Assembly: GCA_002825515.1 (NCBI GenBank)
Contig: PJET01000145.1
Location: 1 to 13,297, forward strand
Reading direction: 5' to 3'
Length of the DNA stretch: 13,297 nt
DNA from: Candidatus Thorarchaeota archaeon MP11T_1
GTDB taxonomy: Archaea > Asgardarchaeota > Thorarchaeia > Thorarchaeales > Thorarchaeaceae
This document shows, in pieces, positions 13,096 through 13,297 of the stretch. Numbering within the stretch: the first letter of the stretch is position 1; each line of letters begins with the position of its first letter. Both the position numbers and the translations under genes were made by a program. The notes beneath the pieces are model-generated. The model saw only the letters and a program-made list of their open reading frames with translations, ran no database searches and was not told the origin of the DNA.

Positions 13096-13297
13096 ATGAT
13101 TAAGAAGAAAGTGAGTTTACTAACACTAACACTCATTCTGTGTCTAATGCTTCCAGCCATGTCCCTGGCACCTGAAACAAACTGCACGAAAGCTATGAAC
13201 GATATCTATACCAATCAGGTTGATTTCGCAATCAGTCAGGAGGGAGCATGGTCGGATGACTTTGATCATGGAAACATCACTGAAAGTGGATGGAGTG
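13096..13297 (+). CDS. Secreted protein, 3' partial
   Basis: The gene runs off the window; 67 codons are visible. A very strong ribosome site (AGAGGAGGAGAGAAT) precedes the ATG at 13096. Residues 1-25 are a clear signal peptide: basic MIKKK, then a hydrophobic core (SLLTLTLILCLMLPAM) ending with the cleavage-type SLA before PETN. The mature part continues NCTKAMNDIYTNQVDFAISQ and then WSDDFDHGNITESGW. A D-D-F-x-x-G-N-x-T-x-x-G-W pattern is common near the start of secreted lectin/LamG-like domains in archaea, but too little is present to assign one. It begins 15 bases after the beta-helix gene and is probably in the same operon, so the two exported proteins may act together at the cell surface. 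Confidence 0.75.
   Translation, partial: MIKKKVSLLTLTLILCLMLPAMSLAPETNCTKAMNDIYTNQVDFAISQEGAWSDDFDHGNITESGWS

Overview
The window looks archaeal and is most likely from an Asgard-type genome, possibly Thorarchaeota-like. Direct support is a two-repeat TATA-binding protein with an acidic tail, an archaeal-type asparaginyl-tRNA synthetase, TATA-like promoter elements, signal-peptide surface proteins rich in N-glycosylation sequons, and a NosD-like parallel beta-helix protein. The Asgard placement is inferred from gene style, not proved.

Layout. Positions 1-1153 (+): an ABC ATPase whose 5' end lies outside the window and which carries a C-terminal AbrB-like domain, then a small two-helix membrane protein. 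Positions 1176-4490 (-): a large membrane-anchored surface protein followed downstream by asnS. Positions 4491-4992: a gene-free stretch with a promoter and a terminator-like hairpin. Positions 4993-5676 (-): a 107-residue protein of unknown function, preceded by a small gene interrupted by an in-frame TGA. Positions 5808-6224 (+): a complete single-domain hemerythrin. Positions 6262-9763 (-): a same-strand cluster of arsM (arsenite methyltransferase), a single-chain duplicated retropepsin-like protein (TAATG overlap with arsM), an alpha/beta hydrolase and a DUF4438 protein. Positions 9985-10380 (+): a cysteine-rich PadR-type regulator divergent from arsM, separated by a region with nested palindromes. 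Positions 10501-11106 (+): tbp, with several TATA-like elements upstream. Positions 11261-13297 (+): a second accessory unit, made of an HTH protein with a CX2CX5C knuckle, an overlapping membrane-anchored beta-helix protein, and the start of another secreted protein.

How the parts may work together (inference). The Cys-pair PadR protein probably senses a thiophilic ligand such as As(III), and controls itself and perhaps the divergent arsM cluster through the palindromes over its TATA box. The HTH/beta-helix/secreted set looks like a self-regulated cell-surface module. The points most worth a second look are the bilobed retropepsin next to arsM, the CCPP-motif regulator with its operator, the ABC-AbrB fusion, the symmetric tbp promoter, and the nonsense-interrupted gene at 5398-5676.
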